Shown piece after piece: positions 1 to 6,961 of a stretch of 11,387 nucleotides of DNA (position 1 is its first letter; every line of letters begins with the position of its first letter). A program made the translations under genes and the position numbers. Source of the DNA: an uncultured Planctomycetaceae bacterium (GTDB lineage Bacteria; Planctomycetota; Planctomycetia; Pirellulales; JACPPG01); the NCBI GenBank assembly GCA_945957305.1, contig CAMFLN010000029.1, forward strand, positions 1 to 11,387. The letters are read 5' to 3'. Below the pieces are notes generated by a model that was not told the DNA's origin, did no database searches, and was given only the letters and a program-made list of their open reading frames with translations.

Positions 1-103
1 GATCACCGGGTTACGCATCTTTTGCGGGCAAGTCTTTACCCCTGACTTCCTGCGGCGCACCCGCGGTCGCTGGAAGGCATTTTTGCGAACCGCCCGGGCA
101 CCC

Positions 104-110
104 TTTAAAT
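104..110 (+). promoter_or_regulatory. Possible -10 region upstream of the GyrI-like gene
   Basis: An AT-rich TTTAAAT stands out in GC-rich surroundings about 60 bases before the ATG at 171. A TTTGCG at 82-87 sits 16 bases upstream of it and could act as a poor -35 box. This is only a sequence resemblance to a sigma-70-type promoter. The rest of 1-170 shows no gene I can support. Confidence 0.25.
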
Positions 111-170
111 TGGGAATCACTCTGCGGCGAGTCGTTCGGTAACTTTCATGACAGGGAAACGGCGGCTCAA

Positions 171-617
171 ATGCAGTATGACATTACGATTCGCAACGAG
201 CCCGCACATCCGGTCGCAGTGCTCCGTTTTCGCGCCGGCCAGTTCCAACTTTCGCAAGTAATTCCAAAAGCCTGCGGCGACGTGTGGAACTTCATCCGCG
301 CGAACAACATCGCGGGCGCCGGTCGGCATGTGGCGATCTACTACGACGGTGTCATCAACATTGAATGTGGGGTGGAAATCGACGGAGCATTCCCCTCCGA
401 CGGTCGCGTCGTGGCATCGCAAACTCCGGCGGGATTGATCGCGACGACCACCCACTTCGGCCCCTACGATCAATTGGGTGACGCGCATCGAGCGATCGTC
501 GATACGAGCCGTAGCCGAGGATACGAGCTCGCCGGGCCGAACTGGGAAATCTACGGCCATATGACCGGTGACCCTCATCAGGCCCGGACCGATGTCTATT
601 ATCTGCTGAAGAGCTAG
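171..617 (+). CDS. GyrI-like / AraC effector-binding domain protein (stand-alone)
   Basis: This 148-residue protein fits a single GyrI-like small-molecule binding domain, the fold found at the C-terminus of AraC- and MerR-type regulators such as Rob and BmrR. It starts with a beta strand (residues 14-20) and has the family signature GPYDQLGDAH at 97-106. Near the end, WEIYGH at 125-130 holds Glu126, matching the acidic residue that in BmrR-like domains contacts cationic ligands, and the closing strand is DVYYLL (141-146). The length equals one complete domain, so there is no room for a DNA-binding helix-turn-helix. It is therefore probably a free ligand-binding or ligand-hydrolysing protein in the cytoplasm and not a transcription factor. 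The ATG at 171 is chosen because it gives exactly the domain; an AGGGA 14 bases upstream is a poor, distant ribosome site. Its ligand cannot be read from sequence. The next gene is 170 bases away, so co-transcription is uncertain. Confidence 0.85.
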   Translation: MQYDITIRNEPAHPVAVLRFRAGQFQLSQVIPKACGDVWNFIRANNIAGAGRHVAIYYDGVINIECGVEIDGAFPSDGRVVASQTPAGLIATTTHFGPYDQLGDAHRAIVDTSRSRGYELAGPNWEIYGHMTGDPHQARTDVYYLLKS

Positions 618-724
618 CCAGTCCCTCATGCGCGATCCGCGACCCCGTGTGGGACAGGGCTGTACGGTCGATTTTTTCGATCGCAGGGGAGTTCGGCCAA
701 GGCACCTTGCAGGCCGCGGTGTGT

Positions 725-730
725 TACAAT
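725..730 (+). promoter_or_regulatory. Candidate -10 (TACAAT) for the enolase-superfamily gene
   Basis: TACAAT, one base off the TATAAT consensus, lies in the gap between the GyrI-like gene and the ATG at 788 and would give a leader of about 50 bases. No good -35 box sits 16-18 bases upstream: TTGCAG at 707-712 is only 12 bases away. The assignment rests on the -10 alone. Confidence 0.35.
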
Positions 731-787
731 GAAAACCCGCGAATTTCCCGCCAGCCCACGAGAAGCTAGGTTGCCGATCGCCTGCCT

Positions 788-1912
788 ATGAAGATCACTC
801 AAATCATCTGTCAGATCTTGCGCATCAAAAGCGTCGAGGCCAAGACGGCCAGTAGCCAGGATTCGGTCATCGTCCGCGTGCGCACCGACAATGGTCTGGA
901 AGGGATCGGCGAGGCGGATTCATCGCCCGAGGTGGTGAAAGCCATCATCGACGCCCCGTTCAGCCACAACATCGCTTGCGGCCTGCGCGAGATTTTAATC
1001 GGCCAGAACCCGCTCGAGACGCAGCGCCTGTGGCAGCTGATGCAGCGGCGCACGATGTACTTCGGCCGCACCTCGGTCACGATCACCGCCATGGCGGCGA
1101 TCGACATGGCACTGTGGGATTTAAAAGGCAAGCACTTTGGCCAGCCGATTCATCGGCTGCTGGGCGGCAAACAGCACGACCGCATCAAGGCCTACGCCTC
1201 GATCCTCTTTGGCCGCGACGGCAAAGAGACCGCCGAGATTGGCCGGCGGTGGCGCGAGGCCGGCTATCGTGCCGTCAAATTTGGCTGGGAGCCGATGGGC
1301 CCCAGCGAAGCGGTCGATATCGACCTGGTCCGCGGCGCCCGCCAGGGAGTGGGCGACGACGGCACCGTGCTGATCGATGCGGGCTGCGTATGGGATGCCC
1401 GCACCGCGTTGCGCCGCGCGCACACTTTTGCTGATTACAAAATCGAATGGCTCGAAGAGCCGCTGCGCCCCGACGATTACGACGGCTACGCCTGGCTGCG
1501 CGATCGCTCGCCGGTGCCGATCGCCTCGGGTGAGGAAGAGTGCGGCCGCGAAGCGTTCCGCCCCTATATCGATCGCAAAGCACTCGATATCTACCAGGTC
1601 GACCTTGCCCGTAACGGCTTTACCGACGCCGCATATATCCGCGATCGCGTCGAAGAAATTGGTGCCCGGCTGTGCAATCATTGCTACACCAGTCCGGTCA
1701 CCGTGGCGGCAGGCTTGCATTGGTTGGCCACCTGCCGCGATGCGTTCATCTACGAAGATTGCGTGGAGGATTCTCCGCTACGTCATGAATTGACGATTGA
1801 ACCGGTTAAGGCCGAAGACGGCTGGATGGTTGTTTCGGATCGGCCGGGGCTGGGCGTCACCTTGAACGAGGACTTTGTGAAATCGACCCTGGTGGCCGAG
1901 TCGGGCCGATAA
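788..1912 (+). CDS. Mandelate racemase/muconate lactonizing enzyme family protein (enolase superfamily)
   Basis: The 374-residue length is normal for the family, and both domains are complete: an alpha+beta capping domain (about 1-125) and a (beta/alpha)8 barrel (about 130-345). Enzymes of this superfamily abstract the proton alpha to a carboxylate using Mg2+. By comparison with mandelate racemase I assign Lys164 (in RAVKFGW) as a catalytic base. The metal ligands would be Asp197 (LIDAG), Glu223 (WLEEP) and Glu249 (SGEE). Asp272 (QVDLA) and His298 (CNHCY) form the Asp-His dyad, and Glu323 (YEDC) is the C-terminal acid. The usual second lysine of the K-x-K motif is replaced by Gly166. The Asp-His dyad puts it in the mandelate racemase subgroup, where most members dehydrate or racemise acid sugars; the substrate cannot be named. 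No signal peptide is seen, so it should be cytoplasmic. The following cytochrome-type gene starts 48 bases downstream on the same strand, so an operon is possible. Confidence 0.93.
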   Translation: MKITQIICQILRIKSVEAKTASSQDSVIVRVRTDNGLEGIGEADSSPEVVKAIIDAPFSHNIACGLREILIGQNPLETQRLWQLMQRRTMYFGRTSVTITAMAAIDMALWDLKGKHFGQPIHRLLGGKQHDRIKAYASILFGRDGKETAEIGRRWREAGYRAVKFGWEPMGPSEAVDIDLVRGARQGVGDDGTVLIDAGCVWDARTALRRAHTFADYKIEWLEEPLRPDDYDGYAWLRDRSPVPIASGEEECGREAFRPYIDRKALDIYQVDLARNGFTDAAYIRDRVEEIGARLCNHCYTSPVTVAAGLHWLATCRDAFIYEDCVEDSPLRHELTIEPVKAEDGWMVVSDRPGLGVTLNEDFVKSTLVAESGR

Positions 1913-2003
1913 ACACGCGCACCAATCGCGACCCGTTGCGGCAGCAGAATTGAAATCGCCATGAAGTTGCCCCTCACCAACTCGCACACGGCAAAGAAAA
2001 TCC

Positions 2004-2022
2004 CCCTCCCTGTCAGGGAGGG
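2004..2022. repeat. Perfect 9-bp palindrome (CCCTCCCTG / CAGGGAGGG)
   Basis: CCCTCCCTG (2004-2012), one central T, and CAGGGAGGG (2014-2022) form a perfect inverted repeat; as RNA it would fold with an 8-bp stem and a 3-base loop. It lies between the end of the enolase-superfamily gene and the signal peptide of the cytochrome-type gene, in what would be codons 15-21 if translation starts at 1961. It looks like a gene-spacing palindrome or terminator-like hairpin more than normal coding sequence. No U-rich run follows it. Confidence 0.6.
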
Positions 2023-2224
2023 AGCAGGGCAGGTTTTCGCGTCACGGACCGCGAATGCCCGGCGACACCGTGCTTTCCGCAAGTGTGCCGCTGGCGCGGC
2101 GAGCGCTCTGCTTATAGCTCTGCTCTCTTCGCTTGCCGCGGCCGACGATACGCCTGACCTGCGGCGCGACATTCTGCCGCTATTGAGGGCGCGGTGCGTC
2201 AAATGCCATGGCCCGATCAAGCAC

Positions 2225-2227
2225 TAA
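2225..2227 (+). other. Premature in-frame TAA stop codon
   Basis: Reading codons from 1961, this TAA follows AAG CAC and precedes TGC GGC CTC GAC. Conserved cytochrome-domain sequence continues on both sides in the same frame, so a single-base change (for example CAA, AAA or GAA to TAA) explains it. TAA has no known role in selenocysteine or pyrrolysine insertion. Confidence 0.9.
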
Positions 2228-4631
2228 TGCGGCCTCGACCTTGCTTCGCCACGCAGCATCGCTCGTGGCGGCGAATCGGGGCCACTCATAAACGGCGAAC
2301 AACTCGACAAGAGCTTGCTATGGGAGCGGATCGACGCGAACGAGATGCCCCCCGAAATGCCGCTCCCTGCCGAGGAACGGGCCATGATTCGCCGTTGGAT
2401 CGAATCCGGGGCGCCAGGCCTTCCAGCGGCGACGGAAGCGACGCAGCCGGGCCCTGACCATTGGGCTTTCGTACCGCCAGAGCGTATCGAGCCGCCTGCC
2501 GTCGCACAGGAACAAGTGCGCAACGATGTTGATCGCTTCATTGTCGCCGAGTTGCAACGACGCGATGCGAAGCTCGCGCCCGAGGCAGCGCCGCTGACGC
2601 TCGTGCGCCGCGTGTCGCTCGACTTGACCGGTCTCGCGCCCACGCCCGAGGAGATTGCCACGTTTCTGGCCGATACGGCGCCCGATGCGTATGAACGAAT
2701 GGTCGAACGCTATCTGGCCAGCCCCCGGTATGGAGAGCGTTGGGGGCAGCATTGGCTCGACGCCGCCGGCTATGCCGATAGTAATGGCTACTTCAATGCC
2801 GATACGGATCGTCCGCTGGCCTATCGCTATCGTGATTACGTCATCGCGGCATTTAATGCTGACAAGCCGTTCGATCAATTCTTGCGCGAGCAGATCGCTG
2901 GCGACGAATTGGCCGGCTTGCAACCTGGCGGCGACGTCACGCCCGACATGGTCGAGCGGCTTGTGGCGACCCACTACTTGCGCAACGCTCCTGACGGCAC
3001 GGGCGAGAGCGATGGCAATCCCGACGAGCAACGCGCGGATCGATTCACGGTCCTTGAAGGAACGGTGCAGATCCTCGGTAGCAGCCTGCTGGGCATGACC
3101 GTGCAATGCGCCCGCTGCCACGACCACAAGTTCGAGCCTCTCACGCAGAGGGAGTATTACCAACTGCAGACGATTTTCTGGCCGGCTTACTGCCCCGACG
3201 ACTGGCGCAAGCCCAACGAGCGCACAGTTTCCGTCGCGCATGCCAGTCAGCGGCAGGAACATGCCGACCTGGTCAAGCATCTTGACGACCAGATCAAGGA
3301 GCGCCGCGAGAAGCTTGCACAGCAGGCCAAGGAACTGCGCAAGCGTTTAGCCGACGAGCGCCTGGCCGGCCTCGAGCCGGCGCTGCGCGGCGAACTCGAA
3401 CACGCCCTCAAGCTTAGAAAAAGCGTGCGCAGCGATCCACAGAAAGTGATTGTTAAAGCGCACGAAGACGCCACGGAACTGGCGGAAGACGCGCTCGCCG
3501 AGAAGTTCCCAGATTACGCGGAGCTGCGGGAGCAGACCAATCAGCAGATCGAAGCACTCGAAGGGCAGCGCCCCGCGCCGCTCGAGGAGTTGGCCGTGCT
3601 GTGCGACGTACAGTCGACGCCGCCCCCTCATCATTTGCTGGTGCGCGGCGATTATCGCGCACTCGGTTCCGAGGTTGCGCCCGGTGTTCCCGCCGTGATG
3701 AGCGACGCCGATCGTCAGTATCAGGTGGAACCGGCGCGTACGCCCGCCGCCGGTCGGCGCACGGCGCTCGCCGCCTGGCTCACCAATCCCCGGCATCCGC
3801 TCGTAGCGCGGGTCACCGTCAATCGCCTATGGCAGAATCACTTTGGCCGTGGGCTGGTCGCTTCGGCCGACAATTTTGGTTACACCGGCGTCCCGCCGAC
3901 CCATCCTGAGTTGCTCGACTACCTGGCGGTCGAGTTCATTCGCTCGGGCTGGAGCACCAAGGCCCTGCATCGTTTGATTCTCAACTCAGCGACCTATCGC
4001 CAATCGAGCGTCACCAACGAAGCGATTCATCAGGCTGATCCTGATAACCTGTGGCTGGCCCGTTTTCCCATGCTACGGCTGGACGCCGAAGAAATTCGCG
4101 ACGCCATGCTGCGCGCCAGCGGCGAGCTCGATTTACGCGCGGGGGGGCCTTATGTGCCGACGCGGCGGGCCGAGTCGGGTGAAGTGGTCGTCGCCGACGG
4201 CGCCGAGGGGGCATTGCGGCGTTCGATTTACCTGCAGCGCCGCCGTACTCAGCCTGACAGCATGCTCGACGTCTTCGACGTGCCGCAGGGGAGCAACAAC
4301 TGCACACGGCGCAATTCATCGACCATTGCCCTGCAATCGTTGAGCTTGATGAATTCCGACTTTGTCAACGCCCGGGCGGAATCCTTCGCGGCACGGCTCG
4401 ACCGCGTTTGTGGTGACGACACAGCGGCGAAGGTTCAAGAGGCCTTCTTGCTGGCCTATTCGCGTCCGCCCAGCGGCGATGAGGCCGCTGCGGCGCAACA
4501 GTTCTTGGCTCAGCAACCGCAGAATTATCAGGGACACCCTGACGCGCAGTCGCGCGTATGGCGAGACTTCTGCCACATGCTCCTGGCCAGCAGCGCGTTT
4601 TTGTATGTCGAATAAACCCGGTGCGTTTCCT

Positions 4632-6017
4632 ATGTGGAATCCAATCAATCGTCGCGCGTTCCTGGGGCGCTATGCTGGCGCTTTAGGCGGACTGGCGCTG
4701 GCCGACCTGCTTTCCGGCACGACCACCGCCGCACATGCAGACAACTCGTCGCCCGTCGGCCAGGCAAAGGCCGTGATCTGTTTGTTTCAGCACGGCGGGC
4801 CGAGCCAGATGGATCTGTTCGACGCTAAGCCAGAACTCACGCGGCATGCCGGTAAGCCGTACCCAGGCGAGCTAGAGGTTCACTTTCACGAACAAAAGGG
4901 AAATCTGCTCGCCTCGCCGTTCGAATTTCAACCGGCCGGACAGTGCGGCATGCCCCTGGCCGAGATTCTGCCCCACACAGCGCGCGTGGCCGACGAGTTG
5001 ACGCTCGTTCGTTCGATGACCACCGAAAGTGTCGATCACGAAGCGGCCTTGCGCTTGATCCACAATGGCAAGATCATGCCTGACCGCCCGGTGATGGGCT
5101 CGTGGGTGGTATATGCCCTGGGGACCGAGAACCGCGACCTGCCGGCCTATGTTGTTCTCTCCGACCCTGGTGGCCTGCCGGTCGATGGCATTCGCAATTG
5201 GCAGAGCGGTTGGCTGCCGGCGCTCTATCAGGGAACGCCTTTCCGCGCCAAGGGCTCGCCGGTTTTGCATCTCACTACGCCCGAGGGGGTCACGGCTGCA
5301 GCGCGCCGCGGCGAAATGTCATTCCTCGAAGCACTAAATCGCGCCCACCTGGCGCGGCACCCTGGCTATACGGAACTCGAAGCGCGCATTGCAAATTTCG
5401 AAACGGCCGCGCGCATGCAAACTGCTGTGCCCGAGATTCTGGACCTGACGCGCGAAACCGAGGCGACGCGGCAGATGTACGGCCTCGACAATCCTACGAC
5501 GGCCGAATACGGCGCCCGCTGCCTGCTGGCCCGCCGGCTGGTCGAGCAGGGAGTCCGTTACGTGCAAGTCTTTATGAGCGGACAGCCTTGGGACACGCAT
5601 GCCAAGAACGCCGACAATCTGCGCGGCCTGTGCGCTCGGACCGATCAACCTTCGGCGGCGCTCGTGCAAGATCTGAAGCAGCGTGGGCTGCTCGACTCGA
5701 CGATCGTCCTGTGGACCGGCGAGTTCGGCCGGCTGCCGATTTCGCAAAAGGCCGACGGCCGCGATCACAACCGCCACGCGTTCAGCCTGTGGCTGGCCGG
5801 AGGAGGATTCAAACGCGGTTACGTCCACGGAGCGACGGACGACTTTGGCTACAAATCAATCACGGACGTCGTGAATGTGCATGATTTGCACGCCACGATC
5901 CTGGCTGCACTGGGATTGGACCACGCCAGGCTGACCTTCCCGCATGACGGCCGCGCCGACAGCCTCACTGACCACGAAGTGACAAAAGCCCGCGTGATTC
6001 ACGAGCTACTGGCGTGA
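4632..6017 (+). CDS. DUF1501 family protein (alkaline-phosphatase-like fold, Tat-exported)
   Basis: From the ATG at 4632 this is 461 residues, the usual length for DUF1501. The N-terminus NRRAFLGRYAGALGGLAL is a twin-arginine (Tat) leader, so the protein is probably exported folded. Family signatures are HGGPSQMDLFD (54-64), DHEAALRLIHNG (135-146), WDTH (320-323), GEFGRLP (363-369), GRDHN (376-380) and HDLHATIL (417-424). Their acidic and histidine residues resemble metal-site positions of the alkaline phosphatase/sulfatase superfamily, to which DUF1501 is related. The substrate is unknown. It follows the DUF1549/DUF1553 frame by 16 bases, the standard planctomycete pairing, so the two are probably co-transcribed. 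An alternative ATG at 4605 would add nine residues (MSNKPGAFP) and overlap the previous gene by 11 bases; I prefer 4632 because the Tat motif then sits near the start. Neither start has a clear Shine-Dalgarno. The reading frame is intact, unlike its partner. Confidence 0.93.
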   Translation: MWNPINRRAFLGRYAGALGGLALADLLSGTTTAAHADNSSPVGQAKAVICLFQHGGPSQMDLFDAKPELTRHAGKPYPGELEVHFHEQKGNLLASPFEFQPAGQCGMPLAEILPHTARVADELTLVRSMTTESVDHEAALRLIHNGKIMPDRPVMGSWVVYALGTENRDLPAYVVLSDPGGLPVDGIRNWQSGWLPALYQGTPFRAKGSPVLHLTTPEGVTAAARRGEMSFLEALNRAHLARHPGYTELEARIANFETAARMQTAVPEILDLTRETEATRQMYGLDNPTTAEYGARCLLARRLVEQGVRYVQVFMSGQPWDTHAKNADNLRGLCARTDQPSAALVQDLKQRGLLDSTIVLWTGEFGRLPISQKADGRDHNRHAFSLWLAGGGFKRGYVHGATDDFGYKSITDVVNVHDLHATILAALGLDHARLTFPHDGRADSLTDHEVTKARVIHELLA

Positions 6018-6151
6018 GAAACTCGGGCAGCGGGCCAAGAGGAGAGAAGAGTAGCCGGTAGCCAGTAGTCAGAAGAATTAGAGCCGTGTTGGCAAGGCGA
6101 GTGCGCGTGAGTGCCACTGGCTTCGTATGTGTGAGCGGCACGCGTGGGCTG
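6018..6151. other. Convergent intergenic spacer
   Basis: This 134-base spacer separates the stop of the DUF1501 gene from the stop of the leftward unknown secreted gene. I see no strong hairpin followed by a T-run for either direction. It holds a short 7-nt repeat tract at 6051-6071. Confidence 0.6.
6051..6071 (+). repeat. Tandem 7-mer repeat, three units (GTAGCCG / GTAGCCA / GTAGTCA)
   Basis: Three consecutive heptamers share the pattern GTAGYCR and are followed by GAAGAA. The flank GAGTAGCCGG (6049-6058) is identical to 8351-8360, where a similar longer 7-nt tract lies at the end of the pectate-lyase gene. Both sit at the 3' end of a rightward gene facing a convergent neighbour. Confidence 0.65.
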
Positions 6152-6751
6152 CTACTCGGGCTTTTCTGCCGTTAGACCCTCGACCTCGATCCGCCACTCG
6201 GCTCCCTCCTTGATCGTAATGCGGGTGCGGTCTTCGTTGACTTCACCCAGCGAGTTTTCCGTGAATCGGCCGTCGGTCGTTATCTCGAGCGTGATGCCCG
6301 CCACGTCGACCACTTTGGGCTTTTCGCCATCTAAATACGCCATGTGCAGCAGCAGGACCTTGCCATCCCACTTCAGATCGATGACGTGATCCGCTCGCAG
6401 GTGGAACGGCCACGCACTGTCCACGATCCGGATAAATTGAAAGATGTCGGCGAAGTCTCCATGGGTGACGACGCGCACCGTCTTGTCGTCGATCTTCGAG
6501 GAGGTAGTTTTGCGATTCGTGGCCCCGAATTCGGCCAGGAAGTCGTACGCACTGGGATCGGTGTCATCTTTTGCGTCGGCGTAAAGTGCCGCGTCCCACA
6601 CGCTCAGCACCTCAGCGTGGCCGCCGCCCCCTTGAGCCAGGTGCAGCTTGATGTGTTCCACCTTGGGAAAGTATTCGTTGTCGTCGGCCGCGGAGGCGAC
6701 TTGCGCTATCACTAGAGCGACGACGCCTAGTGCAAGTCGAAAAGGACTCAT
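6152..6751 (-). CDS. Secreted protein of unknown family
   Basis: The product has 199 residues. A clear Sec signal peptide (about 1-22, hydrophobic LALGVVALVIA, cleavage after ASA before ADD) predicts export. The mature part is mostly short beta-strand and turn-rich sequence with no cysteines, no lipobox and no motif I recognise. A histidine-containing stretch GGGGHAEVLSVWDAALY occurs around 37-53, and the C-terminal third (ITLEITTDGRF, RTRITIKEG, WRIEVEGL) looks like a beta-sandwich. The start at 6751 is well supported by a GGGGAG ribosome site six bases upstream. It diverges from the pectate-lyase gene across about 210 bases. No function is proposed. That it is a real gene is supported by the leader, the ribosome site and the intact frame. 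Confidence 0.8.
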   Translation of the reverse strand: MSPFRLALGVVALVIAQVASAADDNEYFPKVEHIKLHLAQGGGGHAEVLSVWDAALYADAKDDTDPSAYDFLAEFGATNRKTTSSKIDDKTVRVVTHGDFADIFQFIRIVDSAWPFHLRADHVIDLKWDGKVLLLHMAYLDGEKPKVVDVAGITLEITTDGRFTENSLGEVNEDRTRITIKEGAEWRIEVEGLTAEKPE

Positions 6752-6757
6752 CGGAAA

Positions 6758-6763
6758 CTCCCC
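6758..6763 (-). promoter_or_regulatory. Shine-Dalgarno (GGGGAG) of the secreted unknown gene
   Basis: On the minus strand GGGGAG precedes the ATG at 6751 by six bases, a canonical spacing. It fixes the start and is stronger than most ribosome sites in this window. Confidence 0.7.
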
Positions 6764-6907
6764 AAGGCATTGAGCGGACTAAAAGGAATGGTATGACGAA
6801 AAAGCTCTCGCATTGGCTCATGCGCCAGACGGCGACTGCACTGGCACCTAGACCAAATTCTACCCCACTCGCCGCGCAGCCGCGAACATTGGGCCCTCCG
6901 CCCCGGC

Positions 6908-6913
6908 TATAAT
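6908..6913 (+). promoter_or_regulatory. Consensus -10 box (TATAAT) for the pectate-lyase-like gene
   Basis: A perfect TATAAT lies 48 bases before the ATG at 6962 in the divergent spacer. The -35 side is weak: GAACAT at 6885-6890 is at 17-base spacing, and TTGGGC at 6889-6894 is too close at 13 bases. It is the best promoter signal in the window. The rest of the divergent spacer (6764-6907) shows nothing else I can name. Confidence 0.55.
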
Positions 6914-6961
6914 CGCCATTCACGCCAATAACCTGCCTTCGATTCATTCCCCGAGCACTTG

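Larger units (their letters stand above)
1961..4615 (+). pseudogene. PSCyt1-PSCyt2-PSD1 (DUF1549/DUF1553) protein gene interrupted by an in-frame TAA
   Basis: The frame reads 88 codons, then TAA at 2225-2227, then 795 sense codons to the stop at 4613-4615, with no frameshift. Before the stop are a signal peptide (hydrophobic core about residues 47-60, cleavage near LAA/ADD) and the c-type haem motif CVKCH (79-83). After the stop the same cytochrome domain continues: CGLDLAS, then ARGGESGP, then the probable axial-Met stretch EMPPEMP and RRWIESGAP. DUF1549 follows (about codons 188-400, with a second CxxCH, CARCH, at 383-387). Next come a charged coiled-coil stretch (about 425-540) and DUF1553 (about 599-884, with TNPRHPLVARV, NRLWQNHFG and CTRRNSS). 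Families of this type are exported planctomycete proteins of unproven role, proposed to be redox-linked. A downstream restart is possible only at TTG 2315 or ATG 2345 and would lack both leader and haem site. The gene may be inactivated, or the TAA may be a base-call error. The ATG at 1961 is the only standard in-frame start before the leader, giving an unusually long 45-residue n-region. The DUF1501 gene follows 16 bases later. Confidence 0.85.

Noticed and set aside
707..730. Full sigma-70 promoter TTGCAG plus TACAAT upstream of the enolase-superfamily gene
   Set aside because: The 12-base spacing is too short for a standard promoter, so only the -10 element was kept, at low confidence.
2225..2227. 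Recoding of the in-frame stop as selenocysteine or pyrrolysine
   Set aside because: The stop is TAA. Selenocysteine uses TGA and pyrrolysine uses TAG, and neither residue is expected at this place in the cytochrome domain.
2225..2229. TAATG overlap suggesting a translationally coupled second gene starting at 2227
   Set aside because: The ATG at 2227 opens a different frame that ends near 2457 and shows no domain. The conserved sequence continues in the original frame.
2318..3280. 320-codon leftward open frame inside the cytochrome-type gene
   Set aside because: It lies opposite conserved DUF1549 sequence and shows no recognisable motif or ribosome site.
2315..4615. An intact gene starting at the TTG at 2315
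   Set aside because: The TTG codes a leucine inside the PSCyt1 domain, has no ribosome site, and such a product would lack leader and haem motif. It is better read as the downstream part of the interrupted gene.
4362..4631. N-terminal extension of the DUF1501 gene back to 4362
   Set aside because: This stretch lies antiphase over the conserved DUF1553 C-terminus, has no family similarity, and would bury the Tat leader.
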